Positions 15,652 to 24,311 of a stretch of DNA of 64,000 nt are shown here, piece after piece. Positions within the stretch are counted from its first letter, which is position 1. Each line of letters begins with the position of its first letter. Where the stretch lies: positions 124,001 to 188,000 of the forward strand of contig CAKNXK010000027.1 in NCBI GenBank assembly GCA_932182025.1, read 5' to 3'. Source of the stretch: an uncultured Candidatus Melainabacteria bacterium (GTDB lineage Bacteria > Cyanobacteriota > Vampirovibrionia > Gastranaerophilales > Gastranaerophilaceae). The notes under the pieces were generated by a model, which was not told the origin of the DNA, did no database searches, and saw only the letters and a program-made list of their open reading frames with translations. A program made the position numbers and the translations under genes.

Positions 15652-16833
15652 ATGATTTACTTAGATAATAATGCAACAACAAAAGTTGATGAAAAAGTAT
15701 TAGAAGAAATGCTTCCATATTTAAGCAATGAATATGCTAACCCTTCAAGCATGTACGATTTTGCCAAAAAACCTGCTGAAGCTTTGAAAAAAGCAAGGGT
15801 TCAGGTTCGTGATTTTCTTGGAGCAAATAACGAAAAAGAAATTTATTTCACATCTTGCGGTTCTGAATCAGCAAACATGGCGATAAAAGGGGTTCTAAAC
15901 TGCAATAAAGAAAAAAAACATATTATTACAACTAAAGTTGAACACCCTTGTGTTCTAAACACATACAAAGAGCTTGAAAAACGCGGATATGAAGTTGATT
16001 ATATCGGAGTAAATTCAACAGGTGAGCTTGATATTAATGAGCTTAAAGAAAAACTCAGAAAAGATACTGCACTTGTATCTGTAATGTGGGCAAATAATGA
16101 AACAGGGGTAATTTATCCTGTTGAAGAAATTGCTGAGATAATAAAAACCCGCTCTTCTGAAACAATGTTTTTTGTTGATGCTGTTCAGGTAAGCGGTAAA
16201 ATTCCTATTAATCTTAAAGATACTCAAATTGATTTAGTGGGAATTTCAGGTCACAAATTCCACGCGCCAAAAGGTGTAGGGGCGTTGTATGTAAAACCTT
16301 CTGCAAGAATTACTCCGCTTATTAACGGAGGACACCAAGAGCGCGGCATGAGAGCCGGTACTGAAAATGTACCTTATATTATTGGACTTGGCAAAGCTGC
16401 CGAACTTGCTCAAAATGCTTTAGATTATGAATTAAAAGAGGTAAAAAGACTTCGTGACAGACTTGAAGAAGGGATTTTGAAAAATGTTTTCAACGCAAGA
16501 TTAAATACTTCTTTGCATAATCGTGTTCCAAATACTACAAATATTGGGTTTGAGTATGTTGAAGGAGAATTAATCTTGCTTCATTTAAGTGATTTAGGAA
16601 TTTGTGCTAGTTCAGGAAGTGCCTGTACATCAGGTTCATTAGAACCAAGCCATGTTCTAAGAGCAATGGGAATACCATTTACAGCTTTACACGGTTCAAT
16701 CAGGTTCTCGCTTTCAAGATTTACAACAGAAAAAGAAGTTGATTATGTAATAGAACACATGCCTGCTATAATGGAAAAATTAACTAAAATTTCACCATTC
16801 CAAGATGAGTTAGAAATTCTAAGAAGGAGATAA
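15652..16833 (+). CDS. nifS: Cysteine desulfurase, NifS/IscS type
   Basis: 393 aa. N-terminal YLDNNATTKVDEKVLEEMLP, PLP lysine Lys202 in SGHKFHAPKG, and catalytic Cys325 in SSGSACTSGSLEPSHVL, on the long flexible loop of the IscS/NifS class. It draws sulfur from cysteine and passes it to NifU. No Shine-Dalgarno precedes the ATG; instead a conserved pseudoknot element abuts it. A possible 21-codon TTG-started frame in that element ends in an ATGA overlap with this start, which could couple translation. The mscS gene follows after 2 bp. Confidence 0.96.
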   Translation: MIYLDNNATTKVDEKVLEEMLPYLSNEYANPSSMYDFAKKPAEALKKARVQVRDFLGANNEKEIYFTSCGSESANMAIKGVLNCNKEKKHIITTKVEHPCVLNTYKELEKRGYEVDYIGVNSTGELDINELKEKLRKDTALVSVMWANNETGVIYPVEEIAEIIKTRSSETMFFVDAVQVSGKIPINLKDTQIDLVGISGHKFHAPKGVGALYVKPSARITPLINGGHQERGMRAGTENVPYIIGLGKAAELAQNALDYELKEVKRLRDRLEEGILKNVFNARLNTSLHNRVPNTTNIGFEYVEGELILLHLSDLGICASSGSACTSGSLEPSHVLRAMGIPFTALHGSIRFSLSRFTTEKEVDYVIEHMPAIMEKLTKISPFQDELEILRRR

Positions 16834-16835
16834 TT

Positions 16836-17669
16836 ATGGAAGTGATGTTTGCAGAACTTGGAAAATTCTTTATGACTCACTCAAGATTTATAATTGGGGT
16901 AATAGTCAATATAATTATTATCAGTGTATTTTTGAAAATTACTGATACTTTCGCAAACAAATTTGAAACACGTTTAAGAACTAAAAATCCGGATTCTCCT
17001 TTATTGAATCTTATGCCTGTTTTAACAAGAATTTTTAAAGCTGTTGTAATTTTTATGCTTCTTGCAGGGTTTTTACAAAGCTTTGGATATAACGTAACTT
17101 CACTTATTGCAGGTTTTGGAATTACAGGTTTGGCTGTCGGTTTCGCTGCGAAAGAAGCTATTGGCAATGTTTTTGGCTCATTTGGACTTTTGGCAGATAA
17201 GGTTTATAAGGTTGGAGAATATATTTCTTTTAACGGATATGAAGGAACTGTTGAGGCGATTAATTTGCGCTCAACTACCATCAGAACAATTGAAGGGTTT
17301 AGAGTAAATGTTCCTAATAATCTTCTTGCGAATGAAGAAATCACAAATGTTACTCAAGCAAACCAAAGAAGAATTGATATTTCTGTCGATATTGAGTATG
17401 GTACTTCTAATGAAAAGATTGACAGAGCTTGCACAATATTAAAAAATATTGCACTTGACCATCCTGATATCAAAGATGGTGCAATTTCGTTTATTGAAAA
17501 TATGGCGCCAAGTTCAATTGTGGTAAGACTTGTAGCGTATACACATTATACAGGTTGGGCTGATGTTACAATGGTGAAAAGTCAGGTTTTAAGAGAAATT
17601 ATCCACAAATACAGAGAAGAAGGAATTGAATTTGCATTCCCTTCTACAAGTATATATATGGCAAAATAA
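16836..17669 (+). CDS. MscS-family mechanosensitive channel
   Basis: 277 aa, size of the small E. coli MscS. Three N-terminal membrane segments (about 12-32, 62-85, 90-115); the pore helix contains the glycine/alanine-rich LIAGFGITGLAVGFAAKEAI, followed by GNVFGSFGLLADKVYKVGEY and the beta domain (GYEGTVEAINLRSTTIRTIE) that precedes the cytoplasmic vestibule. Opens on membrane tension to release solutes after osmotic downshock. AAGGAG Shine-Dalgarno; 2 bp after nifS, so translated from the same mRNA. Confidence 0.92.
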   Translation: MEVMFAELGKFFMTHSRFIIGVIVNIIIISVFLKITDTFANKFETRLRTKNPDSPLLNLMPVLTRIFKAVVIFMLLAGFLQSFGYNVTSLIAGFGITGLAVGFAAKEAIGNVFGSFGLLADKVYKVGEYISFNGYEGTVEAINLRSTTIRTIEGFRVNVPNNLLANEEITNVTQANQRRIDISVDIEYGTSNEKIDRACTILKNIALDHPDIKDGAISFIENMAPSSIVVRLVAYTHYTGWADVTMVKSQVLREIIHKYREEGIEFAFPSTSIYMAK

Positions 17670-17686
17670 ATTAGAAATAAGGATTT

Positions 17687-18811
17687 ATGAAAAAGATTTT
17701 ATTAATGCTGCTGGCATTATGCACAGGGACAGTTTTTGCAGTTACATCTGCAAATAAGATTTATGAAGATAAGGTTCAGTCTGTACTTTTTATTGAGACC
17801 CAAAGCGGTGCCGGCAGTGGAATAATTCTTCAAGAGGACGGTACGTTTGTAACGTGTTTTCATGTAATCAGTGATGCTGATTTTATTAATGCTAAAACTA
17901 AAGACGGTAAAATATATAAGGTTAACGGTTATAAATACTTAAATCCGGCAGATGATATTGCAATTTTGACTATTAGTTCCAAAAACAAATTTGTTCCTAT
18001 AACAATAAATAATAAGGCAAAAATCGGGGATATTATTTATACAATAGCAAATCCAAAGAAACTGCAGTTTGTATTTTCTGACGGAATGATTAATCAGTTG
18101 TCTAAAGAAAAAATACAATTTTCTGCTCCGACTTCACCGGGCTCAAGCGGCGGAGCATTGTTAAATGAGGCGGGTGAATTGATAGGAATGATTACCTCAC
18201 AGTACAATCTTTCTATGGCTCAAAATATTAATTTTGCTGTGCCAACTTCTTATTTTGTACCTTATGTTGATAAGAAAAAGAAAAGCAATACCAAGAATTT
18301 AAATTGGACTGATTTTGTAGTTTCTACATTAAAAGAAAAAGACCTTTCTGCATTTATGGACTATGCAATGACGACTGAAAATCGAACTATGATGTACAAA
18401 TTTATGAAGGGTTTGCTCAGTGATGAAGAAGTTGAGTCTAATGACTATTCTCTTTATGGTTCAATTGCAATGCTGGCTTATATGGATACTGCGGGAAGTG
18501 ATAATGTATTATTAAATGATGCATTAAAATGGTTTGCGCTTTCAATTAATAGTAATAAAAATATTGAACTTTCTTCTTATGGGCTTATTTTAGGTTCAAT
18601 GCTCAGCGGTAATGTTGATAATTTTGATATTTATTATGATTACTTAAAAAAATATTCAAAAAGCAGAAAGGTATTAGATAAACAGTTGAATAGTCTGTTT
18701 AAATGTGATACGAAAGATTCAGATTGTATTGATAAATATTTGTACGATATGGGTGGATATTTGAATTATTTGGCAAAAAACATATATCGTTCAAAAAAAA
18801 CAAATGGATAA
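17687..18811 (+). CDS. Secreted trypsin-like serine protease (S1, DegP/HtrA-like catalytic domain)
   Basis: 374 aa with signal peptide MKKILLMLLALCTGTVFA. Catalytic triad visible: His59 (VTCFHVIS), Asp90 (PADDIAIL) and Ser154 (SPGSSGGALL). No PDZ domain is evident; instead a helical C-terminal half (about 200-374) with repeat-like acidic segments, including CDTKDSDCIDKYL, a possible disulfide pair. Acts outside the cytoplasm, probably as a periplasmic protease. AAGGA precedes the start. The TPR gene overlaps its end by 8 bp if the first ATG is used. Confidence 0.9.
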   Translation: MKKILLMLLALCTGTVFAVTSANKIYEDKVQSVLFIETQSGAGSGIILQEDGTFVTCFHVISDADFINAKTKDGKIYKVNGYKYLNPADDIAILTISSKNKFVPITINNKAKIGDIIYTIANPKKLQFVFSDGMINQLSKEKIQFSAPTSPGSSGGALLNEAGELIGMITSQYNLSMAQNINFAVPTSYFVPYVDKKKKSNTKNLNWTDFVVSTLKEKDLSAFMDYAMTTENRTMMYKFMKGLLSDEEVESNDYSLYGSIAMLAYMDTAGSDNVLLNDALKWFALSINSNKNIELSSYGLILGSMLSGNVDNFDIYYDYLKKYSKSRKVLDKQLNSLFKCDTKDSDCIDKYLYDMGGYLNYLAKNIYRSKKTNG

Positions 18812-18815
18812 AATA

Positions 18816-19316
18816 ATGAATAAAACAGTTAAAATATTAATAGCTTTATTTTTATTCTTAATGATGCAGCCGGTGTTTGCAAAAGAGAATGCAACTGTAC
18901 ATATCAATAGAGCTGTGAAACTTTTTGACAAGGGGTTATATACAGCATCAATTGCAGAATATTCAAAAGCTATTAAGATTTCTTCGAATGATACTGCAGC
19001 GAACAACGGTATTATTTTAGCATATACAAGCCGCGCTAAGGGCTACCTTAATGAAAACGAATATGGAAAAGCTGCCAATGATTATAGAAGTATTTTATTC
19101 TATTCACCGGAATTAGTGGAAATTAAAAAGGCTTTGAAATTCTGTGAAAACAAACTTGGATTTAAAAATACTTCCAAGAACCATTATTATACTGCCAAAT
19201 TATTAGATGTTGCAGGCGAAAGCGCTGCTGCGGCTTATGAATATACTCAAGCAGCCAAATATATAAAAACATTGGAGAAACATGAAGATAAAAATAATAG
19301 CGCTGGGAAAAATTAA
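18816..19316 (+). CDS. Secreted TPR-repeat protein
   Basis: 166 aa from ATG 18816 (another in-frame ATG is at 18804, overlapping the protease; neither has a Shine-Dalgarno). Signal peptide MNKTVKILIALFLFLMMQPV followed by FAKEN. TPR units are visible at HINRAVKLFDKGLYTASIAE and in the C-terminal AGESAAAAYEYTQAAKYI. Probably a periplasmic protein-interaction partner of the upstream protease. Its last 35 bp overlap rlmH, whose Shine-Dalgarno is inside this gene. Confidence 0.75.
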   Translation: MNKTVKILIALFLFLMMQPVFAKENATVHINRAVKLFDKGLYTASIAEYSKAIKISSNDTAANNGIILAYTSRAKGYLNENEYGKAANDYRSILFYSPELVEIKKALKFCENKLGFKNTSKNHYYTAKLLDVAGESAAAAYEYTQAAKYIKTLEKHEDKNNSAGKN

Positions 19317-19749
19317 AGAAAAATTCTTAAAAGACGGGATTGATGAGTTTTTGAAACGACTTACTCCTTATACTGCAATAGAGATTGTTGAACTTAGTCC
19401 TGTAGAAATCAAGGATAATCAAATAGAAAAGGCACTCTTAGAAGAGGGTGAAAAGATTTTGGCAAATATTAAGCCTGATTCTTATGTAATAACAATGGAG
19501 ATTTTGGGAAAACAATTGTCATCAGAAGACTTTGCTTCTAAGATTAATGAGATTACAATCAGCGGAATAAGCGAACTGGTTTTTGTTATTGGTTCGTCTT
19601 GCGGAATTGCCCCAACAGTTAGTGCAAGAGCTAATTTTAAACTAAGTATTTCCAAAATGACATTCTTACACCAGTTTGCAAGACTTTTATTAGTAGAACA
19701 AATTTACCGCGCGTTTAAAATTCTTAAAAACGAAACTTATCACAAATGA
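19282..19749 (+). CDS. rlmH: 23S rRNA pseudouridine-1915 N3-methyltransferase RlmH
   Basis: 155 aa SPOUT methyltransferase. KIIALGKIKEKFLKDGIDEF at the N-terminus, then the knotted SAM site FVIGSSCGIAP and C-terminal KMTFLHQFARLLLVEQIYRA with ILKNETYHK, which fit the RlmH family. Methylates pseudouridine 1915 in helix 69 of 23S rRNA on 70S ribosomes. GGAG lies 5-6 nt before the ATG, inside the TPR gene that it overlaps by 35 bp. Confidence 0.95.
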   Translation: MKIKIIALGKIKEKFLKDGIDEFLKRLTPYTAIEIVELSPVEIKDNQIEKALLEEGEKILANIKPDSYVITMEILGKQLSSEDFASKINEITISGISELVFVIGSSCGIAPTVSARANFKLSISKMTFLHQFARLLLVEQIYRAFKILKNETYHK

Positions 19750-19804
19750 TTTACAATTCTTCACATGAACGCAAAAAGTTCAGAAGAAATGTTTTTATAT
19801 ATAT

Positions 19805-21175
19805 ATGGTTAGTGTAAATTTTCAAAACAATGTAAAGGTTTATCAAATGGGCGGAATACAGAAAACACAAACCGCCCCTTTCACTAATGTTCAACCGGAG
19901 GCACCAAAAGCTCCGGCATTTAAGGCTGCTGCGTATACTTCGGCAGCAACTGTCCGCACAAATTTAACTACTAGTGATGAGAAACATAAATACAAAGAAA
20001 TTTCAGAAGAGCTGGATTATAAATATAGAAAAAAATTAAATTATGCTTTAAAATCCGGTATTTTGCTTAAAAATAACTCTGATGACAAGAGCTCTGTTTT
20101 AGATAATTTACATAAAATATTGAAAGAAGAACGTGACCCCGGACTTGATGGCAGAACTATTTTAAAAGAATGTCTTGATATTATTTCAAATCCTTATGTA
20201 ATCACTCAGACAGCTGAAGATATTCCACAGGAATACAAAACTCAGATTATCGGGTTAATGACAAATATGAGTGAAGATATTGAAGAAATCAAAAAAGCAA
20301 ATTATCACCTTGATAATCTGCATACAGGAACCTGCCCTACTGCAAGTGTTGAGTTCGACCTTGCAACCAAAAATCCTGCTGAGTTTTTCAGAATAGTGGA
20401 AGGCTTAACTTCTCCTAAAAATGAAGCTTATAAAGTGATTGATATGAATGCGCTTTCCGAAAAAACTCTGGATGCAGTTTGGCTTTTGAATAAGTTTAAA
20501 ACCCCGCATAAAATAGGGAATTTCGATAAAGCAGCTGTTTTATTAAAACCTGATGAGTATGCAATTATTCGTGCTCGAATTCAAAACAATCATAGAGACA
20601 AAGGCGAACGTTCAATTATTGATGTTTTAATGCAGTCAACAATGATGCAGCTGGGCTCTCAACAGACTTATAATTCTTTGACGGATAAACGTGCTCCAAA
20701 TGCTTGGACAGAAGAAGATGGCGGATTAATTGATTTTGAAAAAACTTATGTAGAATCTATTATAGAGAACAAGAATACAACCTCTGTTATTTATCAAAAA
20801 GTTGACCAAAACGGACGTTTAGAAGGTTATGAAAAAGATTTTGCAACAATAAAAAAAGAGCTGCTTGATACTCTTGCAATGGGACATAATATAATTATCG
20901 GCTATACATGGCCGGATCCTGATAATGACAATAGACTGGCAGGACATGAAATAACAATTGTTGATGCAAAAACCGGAAAAAACGGTGAAACAATCTTTAT
21001 CTGCCAGGACTCTGATGACGATGTGGCTGCTCCGATAGAAATGCCTGAATCTTTCTTGCTGCCGAGCATTCATCATGCCGGGTTGCCGGAAGAAATAGCT
21101 GCACGTGATTTTGAGTACGAAGACAGCTGGAAATTTGGTGTTGATGAGTTTGCTAAAGTTCAACAAAATCAATAG
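19805..21175 (+). CDS. Large lineage-specific protein with candidate papain-like protease fold
   Basis: 456 aa, no named family recognised. The N-terminus lacks a signal peptide and carries an alanine/proline-rich stretch with APAFKAAAYTS (about 36-46), matching the P-x-F-[KGAQ] motif of several other proteins here. Cys177 in HTGTCPTAS starts a probable helix; His381 (LAGHEITIVDAKTG) and Asp402/404 (FICQDSDDD) follow. A cysteine at the start of a helix, GH plus a beta strand, then D fits C39, transglutaminase and papain-like hydrolases. The catalytic assignment is inference. No Shine-Dalgarno is seen before the ATG. Confidence 0.65.
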   Translation: MVSVNFQNNVKVYQMGGIQKTQTAPFTNVQPEAPKAPAFKAAAYTSAATVRTNLTTSDEKHKYKEISEELDYKYRKKLNYALKSGILLKNNSDDKSSVLDNLHKILKEERDPGLDGRTILKECLDIISNPYVITQTAEDIPQEYKTQIIGLMTNMSEDIEEIKKANYHLDNLHTGTCPTASVEFDLATKNPAEFFRIVEGLTSPKNEAYKVIDMNALSEKTLDAVWLLNKFKTPHKIGNFDKAAVLLKPDEYAIIRARIQNNHRDKGERSIIDVLMQSTMMQLGSQQTYNSLTDKRAPNAWTEEDGGLIDFEKTYVESIIENKNTTSVIYQKVDQNGRLEGYEKDFATIKKELLDTLAMGHNIIIGYTWPDPDNDNRLAGHEITIVDAKTGKNGETIFICQDSDDDVAAPIEMPESFLLPSIHHAGLPEEIAARDFEYEDSWKFGVDEFAKVQQNQ

Positions 21176-21239
21176 TCATGTTGTAGTATTTTCGTAAATA
21201 TTGTATAATGATTATGTATATAATAAGAGAGGCTCATGG

Positions 21240-22901
21240 ATGGCAAATATTAATATAATAATCATTATTGCAGCATTTTTATTTGCTGTTCTTGCAATCT
21301 ATGCGCTTTACGCTATTATTATGTTTCAAGGAAATAAAAATGGCAAAGACAATGAGCTTCAGCTTACTACAAAAAATATACTTGAACAGGTAGAAGTTTT
21401 GTATGAAAAAGGCGAGTATGCTCTTATTCAGCTTTTGGCTACAAAGTATTTGGAAAGAGTTCCTAATCATCCACAGGTAAGATATTATTTGGCACAGGCT
21501 TATTATAAGGATAGGAAATATAATAATGCTATTAAACAATGTCTGACTATTCTTAAAAAAGATTCTAATAATATTGATACCAAAAAACTTCTTGGCGATT
21601 GTTTTATTAAAAAAGAAATGTTAAATAAAGCAATCAAAGAGTATGAAGAAATTTTTGACTATAGAAGCTCTGATAAGGATGTTGTAAGAACACTAGCAGA
21701 GTTGTATAAAAATACCGAACAGTTTTTCTCAGCAATTTCTGTATATAATATTCTTTCAAATTTGCTTGAACAGAATGATGAGATTGCAGAAGTTCAATTA
21801 ATCCTTGCAGAATTAAATGAAAGAACACGTGATTATCCTGCTGCTTTTGAAGCGTATAAAACAAGATTGGGAATTTATCCGACAGATGTTTTTACAAATC
21901 AGAAGCTTGCAGAATTATATATTAAAATCAAAAACTTTCCCAAGTCTGTTGAAACACTGCTTTATATGCTTTCTTTTGTAACAGAGCCTAAAACATTATT
22001 GTGGGTATATGAAAATTTAATTGGGCTTTATGTTGAAACAGAAGAATACGAAAAAGCAATCGAATATTCAAACAGACTTCTTGATGTACAAGGTTCGGAT
22101 AAATTTAAAATAAAAAATGATATTGCTGCGTTCAATCTAAAACTAAATAATTACGATACAGGTATTACTATTTTAGAAGAACTTGTGATGATGTCACAAA
22201 ACGGATATGATGTTACAGTAGAACTGGCTCATGCATATATTGAACGCAAAGAATACCAAAAAGCTCTTGATAAATATCTTGCTCTTTTAGATAAATCAAC
22301 TCAAAAAGAAGCAAAAAGTGTTCGACAGCTAATTTGTGAATTGCATATTACTTGGGCAATCGAAGAATTACAGTTAAAAAACTTTGAAGAGTCTTATAAA
22401 CATCTTGAGAATGCGATTGAGTTTAATCCTTTGAATCCTGAAATTTATTATAACAAAGCTGTGAATAAAATTGCTCAGCGAGATACCAGTGCCGCAGTAG
22501 AATTATTACATAAAGCTCTTGAGTATGATAAGCAAAAAACAAATCATACAAAGTATTTGCTAAAATTATCAGAGGCTCATCATCTTTTGGGTAACTTTTT
22601 TGAAGAAAAGAAAGCTCTTTCTGATTTGTTAAAACTTGATGAAAAACATCCTATGGGCTTGTATCGCAGCGGTTTGTTATATGCATCACAACACGATACT
22701 AAAAATGCTGAAGAATCATTCAAAAAAGCGCTTCAATATGATCCGGATTTGATTAAGGCAAAATACAATCTTGCACTTATTTATGAAAGTAACAATAGAG
22801 ACAAAGCAAAAGAACTTTATATTGAAGTTCTTGAACAAGACCCGAGTTTCGAAGAAGCTAAAAACGCGCTTGCTGATTTAGCAACCTCAGATTACTACTA
22901 A
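21240..22901 (+). CDS. Membrane-anchored TPR-repeat protein
   Basis: 553 aa from ATG 21240, chosen for GAGAGG 7 nt upstream rather than the in-frame start at 21201. One N-terminal membrane helix (INIIIIIAAFLFAVLAIYAL), then about ten or more TPR units, for example YNNAIKQCLTILKKDSNNID, YEKAIEYSNRLLDVQGSDKF and AEESFKKALQYDPDLIKAKY. The layout resembles LapB/YciM (membrane helix plus cytoplasmic TPRs), but no C-terminal rubredoxin-type metal domain is visible. Probably a scaffold at the inner membrane. Confidence 0.8.
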   Translation: MANINIIIIIAAFLFAVLAIYALYAIIMFQGNKNGKDNELQLTTKNILEQVEVLYEKGEYALIQLLATKYLERVPNHPQVRYYLAQAYYKDRKYNNAIKQCLTILKKDSNNIDTKKLLGDCFIKKEMLNKAIKEYEEIFDYRSSDKDVVRTLAELYKNTEQFFSAISVYNILSNLLEQNDEIAEVQLILAELNERTRDYPAAFEAYKTRLGIYPTDVFTNQKLAELYIKIKNFPKSVETLLYMLSFVTEPKTLLWVYENLIGLYVETEEYEKAIEYSNRLLDVQGSDKFKIKNDIAAFNLKLNNYDTGITILEELVMMSQNGYDVTVELAHAYIERKEYQKALDKYLALLDKSTQKEAKSVRQLICELHITWAIEELQLKNFEESYKHLENAIEFNPLNPEIYYNKAVNKIAQRDTSAAVELLHKALEYDKQKTNHTKYLLKLSEAHHLLGNFFEEKKALSDLLKLDEKHPMGLYRSGLLYASQHDTKNAEESFKKALQYDPDLIKAKYNLALIYESNNRDKAKELYIEVLEQDPSFEEAKNALADLATSDYY

Positions 22902-22911
22902 TATTCTCTTA

Positions 22912-23088
22912 TTATAAAACTTCTTCAGGGATGTATATAACTGTATCAGCAAGAAAATCTCTTGCTTCTTCATAAGATGAAAATCTGGGTACTATTCTCT
23001 GATAGTCTTTTACTACGGATAAAATATCTTCAGTACTCATTCTGATTAGTCTTCTAGAACCTGTTTCATTTTCAATAATTCTTGCCAT
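22912..23088 (-). CDS. Hypothetical 58-aa small protein
   Basis: A 58-codon frame starting MARIIENETGSRRLIRMSTE and ending in DTVIYIPEEVL. The composition is that of a folded protein, with helical potential at EDILSVVKDYQRI and SSYEEARDFL and a basic N-terminus that could touch nucleic acid. No Shine-Dalgarno is clear. It lies downstream of thrB on the same strand, with a 280-bp structured spacer between, including the pseudoknot element and a GGACGAC/GTCGTCC hairpin (about 23106-23159). I do not recognise the family. Confidence 0.6.
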   Translation of the reverse strand: MARIIENETGSRRLIRMSTEDILSVVKDYQRIVPRFSSYEEARDFLADTVIYIPEEVL

Positions 23089-23105
23089 TTTTTTTTATAC
23101 CTTTG

Positions 23106-23159
23106 GTCGGACGACATTTTGTAAGACTACCAGCTGTGAATAATAACTACAGGTCGTCC
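23106..23159 (-). other. Leader hairpin before the 58-aa gene
   Basis: On the minus strand GGACGAC and GTCGTCC form a 7-bp perfect outer stem, and CTGT/ACAG can form an inner stem. It ends about 18 nt before the ATG of the 58-aa gene. No T-run follows, so it is more likely a leader structure than a terminator. Confidence 0.4.
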
Positions 23160-23195
23160 TCTTTCGTGTAGCTACTAGTGGGTTCGCGCTGGTTG

Positions 23196-23270
23196 TTTTT
23201 CAATTTTTAGGCAGAGCACATCTCGCAATTCTACTAACTTATTTTAATATTCCAAGTGCTCCTTTGGAAC
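23196..23270 (-). ncRNA. Candidate structured RNA, pseudoknot element copy A (after thrB)
   Basis: Second copy of the 75-nt element at 15575-15649 (59/75 identical, no gaps). The hairpin TTCCAA/TTGGAA is identical. Loop bases GGAGCAC (23256-23262) pair with GTGCTCT (23213-23219), six Watson-Crick pairs plus one G-U. Relative to copy B one pair is G-C instead of A-T, changed on both sides. It lies about 97 nt after the thrB stop and about 107 nt before the 58-aa gene. The short TTG reading frame of copy B is broken here after three codons, so selection on RNA rather than peptide is the better explanation. Confidence 0.55.
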
Positions 23271-23367
23271 GTACTTCAAGTGGGTTGGTATTATATTTAA
23301 CGGCAAAATATGCTTGAACTTTAGATAAATCAAGCAGTTTAATTAGGAAACATTTTTCAAATCTGAA

Positions 23368-24303
23368 CTAAAATACAACAGCACCCTGCTCTTCAACTTT
23401 TAGGGTTCTTACGTCAGATTTAATATTTTGTCCTTCCCAAATTTCTTTAACAGTTGATTTGATTTTATCAACATCATATTTATAAGAAATAACCAATAAT
23501 GAAGGGCCTGCTCCTGAAAGAACGCATCCTAAAACACCGTCTTCGTGTTTAAAAGCTTCCATAATTTCTTTCATGCCCGGCACAAGTTTTTCTCTATATG
23601 GCTGGTGTAATCTATCTTTTAATGCTGAACGCATAAGCTTAGCATCACATGTATTCACAGCATTAATAAGCATTGCAAGATGTTTTGCATTGAATATTGC
23701 ATCCTGCATAGGCACTTCTGTTGGAAGAACTGAACGCGCAATATTTGTTGATAGTTCAAAATCAGGGATACAAACTGTTAAATCCCATTCTTCCGGCCAT
23801 TTTAATTTTGAATAAGTTATAGTTCCGTCATCCTCTTGATTAGCAAGAACAAATCCGCCAAGGATTGCCGGTGCAACATTATCAGGATGACCTTCAACTT
23901 CTGTTGCGATAGCAAGCAGTGCTGTTTCATCAGCAGGGTTGCCTAAAAGCTTGTTTGCTGCCAGCAAACCGCCTACTACGATTGAAGAGGAACTTCCTAA
24001 ACCTCTTGTAATAGGTATTTGAGCCTGAATATTTATTTTCAATTCAGAAGGTTCCTGCCCGATTGAGTTATAAAGCATTTCTACAGCTTTATAAACAATA
24101 TTGTTTTCGTCACGAGGAATACTATCGAAAATCATTTCATCAATAGTTTCTTCTTCTGACATTAGATTAATTTCAATTCCTGTACCGGGAAGAACTGTTT
24201 CTTCAATGGTAATTGTATTATAAATAGGAAGAGCCAAGCCCAGACAATCAAATCCGGGACCTATATTTGCAGAACTTGCAGGAACTTTTACACTAACTTT
24301 CAT
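23368..24303 (-). CDS. thrB: Homoserine kinase
   Basis: 311 aa GHMP kinase. VKVPASSANIGPGFDCLGLA at the N-terminus, the ATP-binding PITRGLGSSSSIVVGGLLAA (about 93-112) and the C-terminal GCVLSGAGPSLLVIS are the three family motifs, and the wording is that of ThrB rather than mevalonate-type kinases. Phosphorylates homoserine on the way to threonine. It follows the coiled-coil gene by 8 bp on the same strand, so it probably shares its mRNA. Confidence 0.95.
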   Translation of the reverse strand: MKVSVKVPASSANIGPGFDCLGLALPIYNTITIEETVLPGTGIEINLMSEEETIDEMIFDSIPRDENNIVYKAVEMLYNSIGQEPSELKINIQAQIPITRGLGSSSSIVVGGLLAANKLLGNPADETALLAIATEVEGHPDNVAPAILGGFVLANQEDDGTITYSKLKWPEEWDLTVCIPDFELSTNIARSVLPTEVPMQDAIFNAKHLAMLINAVNTCDAKLMRSALKDRLHQPYREKLVPGMKEIMEAFKHEDGVLGCVLSGAGPSLLVISYKYDVDKIKSTVKEIWEGQNIKSDVRTLKVEEQGAVVF

Positions 24304-24311
24304 TAAAAAAC

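Noticed and set aside
15590..15655. TTG-started 21-codon ORF as a protein gene before nifS
   Set aside because: Copy A of the element breaks the frame at once, while the RNA pairing is kept. Kept only as a possible coupling frame in the findings.
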